A DNA stretch of 27,501 nucleotides from CAYUBI01 sp964443005 (GTDB taxonomy: Bacteria; Margulisbacteria; Riflemargulisbacteria; GWF2-35-9; CAYUBI01), in NCBI GenBank assembly GCA_964443005.1, contig CAYUBI010000018.1, positions 1-27,501 of the forward strand, given 5' to 3'. This document shows, one piece after another, positions 16,525 to 24,822 of this stretch; the first letter of the stretch is position 1; every line of letters begins with the position of its first letter. The notes beneath the pieces were generated by a model. It had not been told where the DNA came from and did not search any database. It saw only the letters and a list, made by a program, of their open reading frames with translations. Both the position numbers and the translations under genes were made by a program.

Positions 16525-17360
16525 GCTTTAAATTTTTTGTATGTTTTCTGCGGTGGAAGATAATTCTCTCCGGTCACTACGCTCTTCCCTGTTTTCTCTT
16601 CCAACTCCAACCGCGCTTTTTTAGCAATTCGCCCTCCCGTTTTCCCGGCGACTTTATTCTCTTCCATTCCCGTAGCCTCCATTGTTTCGGCAATTTGGCG
16701 GGTAGACAGCTCAGCCAACGCAGTAAAAACGATTTCCGCTTCATTCATGTGGTCACGCAGGTTCTGTGTTTTCAGCCCTTTGACGACTTTGTGTTGTTTA
16801 ACCGTCATATCCGACCATTCCTGATGGATGATATTCGTCAGAATTGCGTATTCCTGGCCTTCTTTGATTTCATGGGTTTTCCAATAATCAGTAAGCTTGC
16901 TACGGGTCTCTTGCCCCATCATTCGCTGCTGTATCCATTTTTCACTACGCCCATGCTTTTGCCAGGTTTCCCTAGCACGATTGAGAGAACGTTCAGGGTC
17001 AACCATTTCCTGCATTCGTTCATAGCCGACTTTAGCCAGCCATAATTTTATGGGTTCTGCTTTGGGGCTTGGAACAGACTGTATAAGGCGCAGAAGCGTC
17101 TCAGCGTTGGCGACATCGGTTTTGTAAAACTTGCCATCGGCGGATTGCAATTTCAGTTTGTCACATTTTGTGACAGACTCACTACCTTCCTTTTTTAATC
17201 TACTTTTAAGGGTAGTCCAGTAACTTTGAGCTTTTTTAAAATCTTTTTGTTCGATTAAGGCAGCAATAATATCAATAACCGAGAAGAACCAGGTTTCGGT
17301 CTTCTCATCAAAAATTCGTCGGATTTTGAAATTTTCAAAGACAGCCAAAGTATCCGTCAT
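16521..17360 (-). CDS. BRO-N domain protein encoded inside the type I restriction operon
   Basis: A 279-residue protein. Residues about 8-110 match the Bro-N/antirepressor domain: FENFKIRRIFDEKTETWFFS, then SYWTTLKSRLKKEG and a LKLQSADGKFYKTDVANAET block ending SPKAEPIKLWLAKVG. The rest is helical (RARETWQKHGRSEKWIQQRM) and ends in a Lys-rich tail. It is linked by ATGA overlaps to hsdM before it and hsdS after it, so it was part of the working operon. Bro-N, DinD and RhuM-type genes are recurrent passengers in type I loci, with no agreed role; regulation of the system or an anti-phage function are possibilities. The gene appears intact, unlike its neighbours. Confidence 0.8.
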   Translation of the reverse strand: MTDTLAVFENFKIRRIFDEKTETWFFSVIDIIAALIEQKDFKKAQSYWTTLKSRLKKEGSESVTKCDKLKLQSADGKFYKTDVANAETLLRLIQSVPSPKAEPIKLWLAKVGYERMQEMVDPERSLNRARETWQKHGRSEKWIQQRMMGQETRSKLTDYWKTHEIKEGQEYAILTNIIHQEWSDMTVKQHKVVKGLKTQNLRDHMNEAEIVFTALAELSTRQIAETMEATGMEENKVAGKTGGRIAKKARLELEEKTGKSVVTGENYLPPQKTYKKFKA

Positions 17361-18607
17361 AATAACCTCCCGATTCCCTTCAATATTTCCGCTGCTTCCT
17401 CATCCAATCTTTTCATCTCTTCCAAAATTGCTTCCGGCTCACGAAGTGCGGCTTCATCCTTCTTGTTGGGGTTTTTCACCGACAAATCGAAGGTTGTTTT
17501 ATCAACATTAGCGATATCTACACTCCACGAGTTCTCAGAATCTGCTTTGGTCTTCTGTAGCTCCACAAACTCTGCCAAGTCTGCTTCATTTAGAGGATTA
17601 GTTTTGCCAAGGTTACGAGCAAGATTAAGTTGATAGAACCAAACTTTTTGGGTTGGCGTACCTTTTTCGAAAAATAAAACGACCGTTTTAACACCCGCAC
17701 CGGTGAAGGTTCCACCCAGAAGGTCTAAGACGGTATGAAGCGTGCAGCTTTCCAATAATAATTTTCGCAAACTAACAGAAGCATTGTCGGTATTAGATAA
17801 AAACGTGTTTTTTATAATGACACCTGCACGACCACCAGCTTTTAAAATCTTTATGAAATGTTGGAGAAACAGAAATGCTGTTTCTCCAGTTTTTATAGGG
17901 AAGTTTTGCTGAACTTCTACACGTTCTTTGCCACCAAATGGCGGATTAGCAAGAACAATATCATAGCGATCTTTTTCCTGGATATCAGATAAATTCTCTG
18001 CAAGTGTGTTGGTATGAACTATATTGGGAGCCTCGATGCCATGTAGAATCATATTCATTATTCCGATAATATAAGCGAGTGACTTCTTTTCCTTGCCGTA
18101 GAATGTGTTCTTTTGAAGCGTGACCGCATCGGTAGTAGTGAGATTCTTATTAGCCTTCAAGTATTCAAAGGCTTCAACTAGAAACCCTGCCGAACCAACA
18201 GCCCCGTCATAAATTTTATTACCTATTTTAGGTGCAACTACTTTGACAATAGTTTTAATAAGTGGACGAGGGGTGTAATATTCCCCGCCATTACGACCGG
18301 CATTACCCATATTTTGAATCTTGCCCTCATACAAATGGGACATTTCATGCTTCTCGGCATGTGAACGGAAACGAAGCTCATCAATCCGATTAATGACTTC
18401 ACGCAGATTATAGCCACTTTGGAGTCTATTCTTCAGCTCACTAAATATTTCACCAATCTTATATTCAATCGTGTCGGCACTTGAAGCATCAGCTTTGAAC
18501 TTTTTCAGATAGGGGAATAGCTTCTGATCGACGAAATCCTTCAGGTCATCACCGGTTAGTGCTTTGTGGAGAATATCGTCAATGTTTTTAAAGGTTTGTT
18601 CGAACAT
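17357..18607 (-). CDS. hsdM: Type I DNA methyltransferase subunit HsdM with N-terminal in-frame deletion
   Basis: A 416-residue N6-adenine methyltransferase. The SAM-binding motif I region (YDGAVGSAGFL) and catalytic motif IV (LANPPFGG) are intact, as are GRNGGEYYTPRPLI and QQNFPIKTGETAF. The N-terminus is abnormal: MFEQTFKNIDDILHK runs directly into ALTGDDLKDFVDQ, whereas close relatives as I recall them have about 65-70 residues between these blocks. Most of the HsdM_N helical domain is therefore missing. A conserved Pro before GGTF is Leu here (LDLLGGTF). With hsdS also broken, the methylase is probably non-functional. A TATAAT stands only six bases before the ATG. Base composition looks richer in GC than the flanking genes. 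Confidence 0.85.
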   Translation of the reverse strand: MFEQTFKNIDDILHKALTGDDLKDFVDQKLFPYLKKFKADASSADTIEYKIGEIFSELKNRLQSGYNLREVINRIDELRFRSHAEKHEMSHLYEGKIQNMGNAGRNGGEYYTPRPLIKTIVKVVAPKIGNKIYDGAVGSAGFLVEAFEYLKANKNLTTTDAVTLQKNTFYGKEKKSLAYIIGIMNMILHGIEAPNIVHTNTLAENLSDIQEKDRYDIVLANPPFGGKERVEVQQNFPIKTGETAFLFLQHFIKILKAGGRAGVIIKNTFLSNTDNASVSLRKLLLESCTLHTVLDLLGGTFTGAGVKTVVLFFEKGTPTQKVWFYQLNLARNLGKTNPLNEADLAEFVELQKTKADSENSWSVDIANVDKTTFDLSVKNPNKKDEAALREPEAILEEMKRLDEEAAEILKGIGRLL

Positions 18608-18613
18608 AGATAA

Positions 18614-18619
18614 ATTATA
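18614..18619 (-). promoter_or_regulatory. Candidate -10 box for hsdM
   Basis: On the minus strand a perfect TATAAT (18619-18614) is followed by six bases and the hsdM ATG. If used, the mRNA would start at or next to the ATG and be leaderless. No convincing -35 is seen. The 143-base gap to dnaE2 holds no gene. Confidence 0.35.
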
Positions 18620-18750
18620 CCAATTTTATTAGGTTTATCCCATAGTACACTGACACGGGGTGCTGTATTACAACCATGACTTCGCATAATTTACCTTGAA
18701 AAACAACCATGGATATGCCGTTGCTGGCGCTTTAAGGGAAAAACTTTAAA

Positions 18751-21700
18751 TTACCGATAATTCCGACTCGTTTTTGATTTCCAGTTTTCTACGTTCTTCA
18801 ATGACAATCGCATTGAACTCACTGGCTCCTTTGTCGGCGAATATACCCGTTGAACAAGAAGTGAATACGCCCCGTCATTACATTGTACTTTACCTGATAC
18901 ACACAAAAAAGATTGTCGATTTATAAGCGCATGGTAGCATTCAAATATCAGGGGCTGAACTACCACATCACACGAGCCTGTTTCATCCCATAATGTAATA
19001 AAAACCATTCCTTTAGCTGTAGGAGGTGCCTGACGACAGCTCACCATTCCAAATACAATAATAACCTGATCAACTTGGCGATCTTGTTTAATGTCTGCTG
19101 CACGTACAAGCACAGACAACGGAACATCATATTGCCACGCATGAACTTTCATCAATTCTGTCGGATGCTTACCTAACGAAGTTTGTGTAGCAATATAATC
19201 TAGCTGAATACTATCCAACTCAGTTTCGCAAGGAAAATAAACTAAGGGTTCTTCTGCAACAATCCACTCATTATACGGCGCAGCCTCTGCCAGCCATAAC
19301 GCATCTTTTCGTGTAATACCAAAACATGACAAGGCATTTGCTGCAGCTAGTGACGTAAGGTCAACACGCGAAAGTGAATTATCCTTTAAAAAGATTTCAA
19401 GCGTTGTCCATTGGCCTTGAACTTCACGTTTCTGAACGAAACGAGAAATACCTTTTTCAGATAAACCATTGACTAGTCGACAACCCAAACGAATAGCATA
19501 ACCATACCCAATCCCAATTTCTTCATGCCATTCCAAACGATGATCCCATGTTGAATAATTCACACAAATTGGTAAAACCTTTACGCCTGCTTGCAGTGCA
19601 GTTTTAATTAAAACATCATGACTATAAAACCCCATAGGTAATGAATTTAAAATAGCTGTAAAAAAAACAGCAGGATAATGGCATTTTAAATAAGCTGTTG
19701 CATAAGCAATCAAGGCAAATGATGCAGCATGACTTTCTGGAAATCCGTAACTCGCAAATCCTTTGATATGCTCAACCATCCCTTGAATAAACGATTCTTC
19801 AATGTGATTAGCTCGCATACCTTCAATTAATTTTTTAACCCATGTTAGCTGATCAGGGCGCAAACTAAATGCTCCGATATTTTTACGCAACTCATCTGCT
19901 TCCCCTGGAGTAAACTGACCTACAGCAATGGCAACACGCATAACCTGTTCCTGAAAAATTGGAACGCCATAAGTGCGTTTGAGTATAGGCACTAGTCGTT
20001 CATCCGGAAATAAAACAGGTTCCTGTCCTGCACGTCTGCGTAAATAAGGATGAATAATCCCACCTTGAATCGGTCCAGGACGAATAATAGCAACTTGAAC
20101 TACCAAATCATAAAAATTACGAGGTTTATGCTTGGGTAAAAATGCCATTTGTGCGCGAGATTCAATTTGAAACGTACCTACAGTATCTGCTGCTTGAATC
20201 ATTGCATATGTTTTCGGATCATCTGCTGGAATACTAGCAAAATTTAGCAAAATACCATAATGAGACTGTAAAAGATCAAAACTTTTTCGTAATAACGTCA
20301 GTCCACCTAAAGCTAATATATCAATTTTAAAAAAGCCTAAACCTTCAATATCTTCTTTGCACCACGTAATAACTGTTCTTCCTGCCATAGTTGCTGGTTC
20401 CTGTGGGCATAACCGACTTAAGGCTTGATCTGACAATACAAATCCGCCACTATGAATACCCAAATGTCGAGGAAATCCAATTAATTGTTCAGAAAGTTCA
20501 GCCCATAAGGTATAAAGATATGAAGAATCATTCGATGAATTATCAGATTCTTCATGCGCAATAACCTTAATTATTTCTGTAGGAGAAGTATGATGATGAA
20601 AATCTGTTTCCAAAATAGTTGCGGCTTTATCGAGTAATCGCTCAGGTATTCCTAATGCTTTTCCTGTAGCTCGTATAGCGCCGCGGGGTTGAAAGCAAAT
20701 TACATTGGCAACCATTGCAGCTCGAGTACGACCATATCTGCAATAAATATACTGAATTACTTCTTCACGACGTTCATGTTCAAAATCAACATCAATATCT
20801 GGAGGATCGCCGCGTTCAACACTAATAAATCGTTCAAACAATAAATCAAAATGATTAGGATTAACAGATGTAATCCCCAAAACAAAACAAATAGCACTAT
20901 TGGCTGCAGATCCTCTACCTTGGCATAAAATATGCTGACTACGCGCCCATGTTACAATATCATACACTGTTAAAAAATAGTCAGCAAAATTTAACTGAGA
21001 AACTAGTGCAATTTCATGTTGTAATAGATCCCGAATCTTATCTGGTAGTGGCGAACCATAAAAAGCAGTTGCATATTGCCATACAAGTTGTTCCAAATAT
21101 GCCTGAGCAGTTATACCTGGAGGAATCATTTCTTTAGGATATTGATAGCGTAGTTCGTTAAGATCAAAATGAAATTGCTCAGCTAATTGTTTACTAGCAC
21201 GTAAAGCTATTTCATAGCCAGGCATTGATGAATATAATTTCTCTAAAGCTACTAACGAGTGCGGATAACGTTGACTATTGATAAATAAGTGAGGTGCACT
21301 TGTATCGATTGTTTCATTATGACGAATACCCTGTAAAAGATCACTAAGTCGTTTCTGGGACTTTGCATGAAAATAAATATCTTGACTAAAAAGAATTGGT
21401 GACTTAAGCGTTTTAGCTAGATTTAATGTTGGAATAATCCATTGATCTTCAACAGGATTTAGATGTCGACTAATTGCAAAATAAAATCGTTGTTCAAAAT
21501 GATCACGAAGATTCCCACATCGCTGAAATAGTGCTTGGGTAGAATATTGTTCACACCGAATTCCTCCTCGCATGGGCTGAATAGCTACAATATCGTTAAC
21601 TGGCTGAGATAGTAACATTTTTAGCGACAGAACCGCATTATGTTTGGACTGACAATGTGCTAATGTAAGCAAATCACAAAGATGCTGATATCCCTGATGA

Positions 21701-22008
21701 CTTAAGGCCAGTAGTATCAATGTATCCTGAAAGTAGCAAGGCACCTGATGATCCTGGCTTAAATGAATTTCCGCACCGTAATGCAATGCAAGTGCATGAG
21801 ATTTATTGTTTTTATGACGTGATTGCAATTCACGATACGCACGTGCGATGCCATACACCCCGTCATAATCCGTAATTGCTAAGCTGCGATAATTACAATC
21901 AATTGCCCGATCAATAATATCCCGTGGATGCGAAGCTCCAATCAAAAATGAAAAGTTTGTGTGGCAAATCCATTCATTCCAACCATACTGCTCAACCAAA
22001 GAAGCCAT
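18751..22008 (-). CDS. dnaE2: Error-prone DNA polymerase (second DnaE, ImuC)
   Basis: About 1085 residues from the ATG at 22008, which has AAGGA upstream; an ATG at 22035 in the same frame is possible. This is the C-family polymerase of the SOS mutasome. It has an N-terminal PHP-like domain (HTNFSFLIGASHP, the DnaE2 hallmark), the nucleotide-binding GRGSAANSA, the catalytic PDIDVDFE near residue 403-410, the RPGPIQGG and YGVPIFQEQVMRVA segments, and a C-terminal OB-type region (IVFGMVSCRQAPPTAKG). It is shorter than replicative DnaE and lacks its C-terminal tau-binding extension. It overlaps imuB by 17 bases and is the last gene of the operon. It acts in translesion synthesis on damaged DNA. 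Confidence 0.93.
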   Translation of the reverse strand: MASLVEQYGWNEWICHTNFSFLIGASHPRDIIDRAIDCNYRSLAITDYDGVYGIARAYRELQSRHKNNKSHALALHYGAEIHLSQDHQVPCYFQDTLILLALSHQGYQHLCDLLTLAHCQSKHNAVLSLKMLLSQPVNDIVAIQPMRGGIRCEQYSTQALFQRCGNLRDHFEQRFYFAISRHLNPVEDQWIIPTLNLAKTLKSPILFSQDIYFHAKSQKRLSDLLQGIRHNETIDTSAPHLFINSQRYPHSLVALEKLYSSMPGYEIALRASKQLAEQFHFDLNELRYQYPKEMIPPGITAQAYLEQLVWQYATAFYGSPLPDKIRDLLQHEIALVSQLNFADYFLTVYDIVTWARSQHILCQGRGSAANSAICFVLGITSVNPNHFDLLFERFISVERGDPPDIDVDFEHERREEVIQYIYCRYGRTRAAMVANVICFQPRGAIRATGKALGIPERLLDKAATILETDFHHHTSPTEIIKVIAHEESDNSSNDSSYLYTLWAELSEQLIGFPRHLGIHSGGFVLSDQALSRLCPQEPATMAGRTVITWCKEDIEGLGFFKIDILALGGLTLLRKSFDLLQSHYGILLNFASIPADDPKTYAMIQAADTVGTFQIESRAQMAFLPKHKPRNFYDLVVQVAIIRPGPIQGGIIHPYLRRRAGQEPVLFPDERLVPILKRTYGVPIFQEQVMRVAIAVGQFTPGEADELRKNIGAFSLRPDQLTWVKKLIEGMRANHIEESFIQGMVEHIKGFASYGFPESHAASFALIAYATAYLKCHYPAVFFTAILNSLPMGFYSHDVLIKTALQAGVKVLPICVNYSTWDHRLEWHEEIGIGYGYAIRLGCRLVNGLSEKGISRFVQKREVQGQWTTLEIFLKDNSLSRVDLTSLAAANALSCFGITRKDALWLAEAAPYNEWIVAEEPLVYFPCETELDSIQLDYIATQTSLGKHPTELMKVHAWQYDVPLSVLVRAADIKQDRQVDQVIIVFGMVSCRQAPPTAKGMVFITLWDETGSCDVVVQPLIFECYHALINRQSFLCVSGKVQCNDGAYSLLVQRVYSPTKEPVSSMRLSLKNVENWKSKTSRNYR

Positions 22009-23398
22009 GAACACTATATCCTTGCGCTGCATCATGAGTCACCCATACTAACCGTTGTTGTTCATCTCTCATTTTATAATACCTATTATCTTTATTTGCT
22101 GAGGGATGTATCCACCATTTTTGTAAGGTGCATTCTAAAAACTGAGGAGATGCCTTTGCTTCACAACTCAAGGCATAAGGTTTTGTAAGCAAAAATAATG
22201 GGCGTGACAATGACAGTGCGTGCAATGATGATTTAAATAGCGATGAAGTTTTTTGATACGCTGCAATAATAGGTTGAAGCTCATATGCATCATCAGAAAC
22301 CCAGGCATCTCGTAGTTTAAATCGCTGCAACGGACACTGTAATTGATTATTTAGCTTAATTAACGCTAAATCTTCTTCTGGAACAGTTTGAAACTCTGGA
22401 AATAACGATGCAGAAATCCAAGGCTGAAGAACAGAGGCTTCAATACACAATGTATAAGATTGAATTCCCTGCACATCCATAGTGCTGCGAGTAATAGTAT
22501 TCATCCATTCCTGCATTAGCGCAGTAAATTGATAATATGCCTGAAGTATAGCAGTTTTATGATAGGGCAGCTCAGACTTTAAATTATGAGGCGTACGAAA
22601 CACAATAGGAATCGTTAATTGAGTATCATTTTCAAAATATAGATTCCAAGACAGCTCTGTGACCAGCAGGTCAAGGTCACGTCCCATATACCCAACCAAT
22701 TTAGTTAAATCTTCGCATAACAGTGGTTCTACTTGGAGCCATTCCCATATTACATTATCCAAAGTACGGCATACACTAACCTTATTTTGCGGACGCCAAC
22801 CCATCCAAGGGAAAGGAACAGTATGATAAGGCTCATTCCCACATGTCCAATTCCAAATTTCAGAAAATAACTGGCCATATCTTCGGCGAACACCCAGATA
22901 ATTTAATACAGTCATATCAGCTACTGTTCGAAACTGAAAATGCATCATCGCTCGCTTAAGTTGTTTAGCAATTTTAGAAAGATCTAAACGTTGACCCCGA
23001 TCATAATTAAGATATATAGCTAATTCCTGAATGCTTTTCAAAAATAACGACCCAGACAACTTCCAATACAGTTCTAATCCTTCCACAGAATTTAAGGTCA
23101 TAAGCCCTGCTATTTTTTTGACTTTCATCATCTTAAGAAGTAACAGGGCTTTCCACGGATGTTCAGCTATAGCCGCCTGATAAATCTGTGTTGAGGAACT
23201 ATGTGCTTGATGCAATACTATATGCCATAAACTCATCAATGGCATATGCTTTTGTTCAGCTTGTGTAGTCCAATATGACATAACAGTTGTCATATCCAAT
23301 AACCAAATTTGCGTAGACCACTGCATAATATTAGGTGTTAGACATTGCAATCGAATACATGCTGTTTGAGATGTTTCTAAACAAAGATAAGTTGCCAT
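21992..23398 (-). CDS. imuB: ImuB, catalytically inactive Y-family polymerase homologue (divergent)
   Basis: 468 residues from the ATG at 23398, one base after the imuA stop (a TTG at 23407 is also in frame). ImuB is the hub of the mutasome that links the clamp, ImuA and DnaE2. The C-terminal region is diagnostic: SRPLFLLTKP, then KWWIH, RYYKMRDEQQRLVW and YSVHGFFG correspond to the ESGWW/RDYY/LW/HGxFx pattern of ImuB. The middle has FRTVADMTVLNYLGVRRRYG, the helix-hairpin-helix region. The N-terminal palm (MATYLCLETSQTACIRL) is strongly diverged and lacks the acidic residues of active Y-family polymerases, which is expected for ImuB. No obvious beta-clamp motif could be placed. Position between imuA and dnaE2 makes the call firm. 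Confidence 0.85.
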   Translation of the reverse strand: MATYLCLETSQTACIRLQCLTPNIMQWSTQIWLLDMTTVMSYWTTQAEQKHMPLMSLWHIVLHQAHSSSTQIYQAAIAEHPWKALLLLKMMKVKKIAGLMTLNSVEGLELYWKLSGSLFLKSIQELAIYLNYDRGQRLDLSKIAKQLKRAMMHFQFRTVADMTVLNYLGVRRRYGQLFSEIWNWTCGNEPYHTVPFPWMGWRPQNKVSVCRTLDNVIWEWLQVEPLLCEDLTKLVGYMGRDLDLLVTELSWNLYFENDTQLTIPIVFRTPHNLKSELPYHKTAILQAYYQFTALMQEWMNTITRSTMDVQGIQSYTLCIEASVLQPWISASLFPEFQTVPEEDLALIKLNNQLQCPLQRFKLRDAWVSDDAYELQPIIAAYQKTSSLFKSSLHALSLSRPLFLLTKPYALSCEAKASPQFLECTLQKWWIHPSANKDNRYYKMRDEQQRLVWVTHDAAQGYSVHGFFG

Positions 23399-23399
23399 A

Positions 23400-24035
23400 T
23401 CAAACAACCATACGTGCGGGAATATTCAGACGTTTTTCAGTGCCTCCTTTAACAAGCCACAATTGATAATTATCAGAATTAGGATGTTTAAGCGCATTCA
23501 GTCGCAGTTTTACCCAAGCATTTCCCAACTTGTTTGATAATCGATAATTTCGGACAATTATCACGAGATAATGATGCAAACTAGCTTGATGCCGAAGCCA
23601 TGCGCATTCATCATTGCTAAGTTGGCCTAATGCAGTATCCAACACAATTACCTTAAATAAGGAACTTAAAAAAACAGGTTTTAACTCTGTTAGTGGGTGA
23701 TTAGCATTCGTAAAAATTAATTGATTAAGATCTATACCACACGCACTCCATGCTGGTGGAAATATTGTTACATCGCAATGCCCATTATTCCACAAACATA
23801 AACAGGACAGCTGCATCGCATTTACCAAAAACGTTAATAAAATACGACGTCCTTCGCTTCCCATAGGAGATCCCCACTCGACCAATGCCCCAAAGGGAAG
23901 TCCGCCCTGAAGAAAATCAGTAATAAGCGACAGGGTAGATGGCAACCAAGATACAGCAGATACTAAATGATCCAGTGAATGAACACTAGCTAAGCAAGAT
24001 GAATCGTGGATGTAATTATTTAATGTTGAATTCAT
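23400..24035 (-). CDS. imuA: ImuA, RecA/SulA-like SOS mutagenesis protein (divergent)
   Basis: 211 residues from the ATG at 24035, which overlaps the lexA stop as ATGA; a longer frame starting at 24074 lies within lexA and is unlikely. The family hallmark DFLQGGLPFGALVEWGSPMGSEGRRILL matches the ImuA segment (xxLxGGLPxGxLxExxG) that replaces the RecA P-loop region. VIVLDTALGQLSNDECAWLRHQAS fits the ImuA Walker-B-like strand and the following helix. The C-terminus, normally used to inhibit RecA or bind ImuB, is not clearly conserved. Overlap at both ends and order lexA-imuA-imuB-dnaE2 support the assignment more than sequence alone. Confidence 0.82.
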   Translation of the reverse strand: MNSTLNNYIHDSSCLASVHSLDHLVSAVSWLPSTLSLITDFLQGGLPFGALVEWGSPMGSEGRRILLTFLVNAMQLSCLCLWNNGHCDVTIFPPAWSACGIDLNQLIFTNANHPLTELKPVFLSSLFKVIVLDTALGQLSNDECAWLRHQASLHHYLVIIVRNYRLSNKLGNAWVKLRLNALKHPNSDNYQLWLVKGGTEKRLNIPARMVV

Positions 24036-24631
24036 ACTTGACGTATTAAGGCAACACATGGACCAATCATCCAATTATTAAGATCATTACGATCTAGTTC
24101 AAGAGCATGGTATCGTTCATTTTCAGGTTGAAGCCGTACACTATTTTGTTCAAAATATATACGCTTCAAGGTCACTTCATCATTAACTAAAACTGCTGCG
24201 ATTTGCCCATTATTAACTGGAGAATTAGTTTGAATAATCGCTAAATCGCCATTTAAAATTCCAGCATCTTTCATGCTGTCACCACGAACACGCAAGGCAA
24301 TACGCCCATCTTCACCTTTAATTTCTGCAATATCATCAATTGTTTCTGTCCATTCTTCTACTGCTAAAATTGGTTTTCCAGCAGCAATAGCACCTAGAAT
24401 AGGAATGGACTTATGTCGAAATGGTTTCAATATTTGAATACTACGTGATTTCCCATTTCGTTTAAGATATCCCTTTTTCTCCAATTGCAGCAAAATATTC
24501 CGCACTGTTCCAGGTGATGAATAGCCAAAATGAGTTTGAATATCCTGATAAGATGGTTGATAATTTTCACGATCAAAAAAATCACAAATATAGGAAAACA
24601 CTTGCTGTTGTACTTGACTAATTAGTTTCAT
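24032..24631 (-). CDS. lexA: LexA SOS repressor with S24 autopeptidase domain
   Basis: 199 residues using the ATG at 24631, which has AAAGGTGG seven bases upstream; a longer frame from 24712 would run through the operator and is rejected. Residues 1-65 form the winged helix (QPSYQDIQTHFGYSSPGTVRNIL, with RNGKSRSI as the wing). The C-terminal domain has the self-cleavage site Ala84-Gly85 (GAIAAGKPIL), catalytic Ser119 (RGDSMKDAGI) and Lys156 (EVTLKRIYF). RecA filaments on single-stranded DNA would trigger cleavage and derepress the operon. The recognition-helix residues (SSPGTVRN) differ from the usual SPNAAEEHL, which fits the unfamiliar operator upstream. First gene of lexA-imuA-imuB-dnaE2. 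Confidence 0.93.
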   Translation of the reverse strand: MKLISQVQQQVFSYICDFFDRENYQPSYQDIQTHFGYSSPGTVRNILLQLEKKGYLKRNGKSRSIQILKPFRHKSIPILGAIAAGKPILAVEEWTETIDDIAEIKGEDGRIALRVRGDSMKDAGILNGDLAIIQTNSPVNNGQIAAVLVNDEVTLKRIYFEQNSVRLQPENERYHALELDRNDLNNWMIGPCVALIRQV

Positions 24632-24656
24632 TGATTGCCACCTTTTGTATTTAATT

Positions 24657-24700
24657 AACGCTATAATATTATATTTTAGCGTTAATGTAAACGCTAAAAT
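24657..24700. promoter_or_regulatory. Candidate LexA operator with three alternating half-sites
   Basis: Half-sites are AACGCTATAAT (24657-24667), ATTTTAGCGTT (24673-24683) and AACGCTAAAAT (24690-24700). The last two form a perfect 11-bp inverted repeat with a six-base spacer. The first pairs with the second with one mismatch and a five-base spacer. The lexA -10 (TATAAT on minus, 24673-24668) lies between the first two, so binding would block the polymerase. LexA as the binder is inferred from position. Confidence 0.7.
24668..24673 (-). promoter_or_regulatory. -10 box of the lexA operon
   Basis: A perfect TATAAT on the minus strand, flanked by operator half-sites. A start near 24661 gives a 30-base leader with the AAAGGTGG ribosome binding site. 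The -35 region is overlapped by the upstream half-sites and is not a good consensus match. Confidence 0.55.
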
Positions 24701-24822
24701 TGCAGTGAGCATTAATTAAATAATCGTTAAAGTATTGTATGAGGACCTTTAACAGTGTGCTATCATATTTAAGAGGTAATCTTTAATATACTGGAAGTGT
24801 AATTATAAACAAAATTAGAGAA

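Noticed and set aside
16503..17045. 180-codon plus-strand frame opposite the BRO-type gene
   Set aside because: It is the antisense shadow of a recognisable protein and has no motif or ribosome binding site.
24036..24074. Longer imuA start at 24074
   Set aside because: The added residues lie fully inside lexA, and the ATGA overlap at 24035 is the more natural coupled start.
24632..24712. Upstream extension of lexA to an ATG at 24712
   Set aside because: It would translate through the -10 box and operator. The ATG at 24631 has a good ribosome binding site and matches the usual LexA N-terminus.
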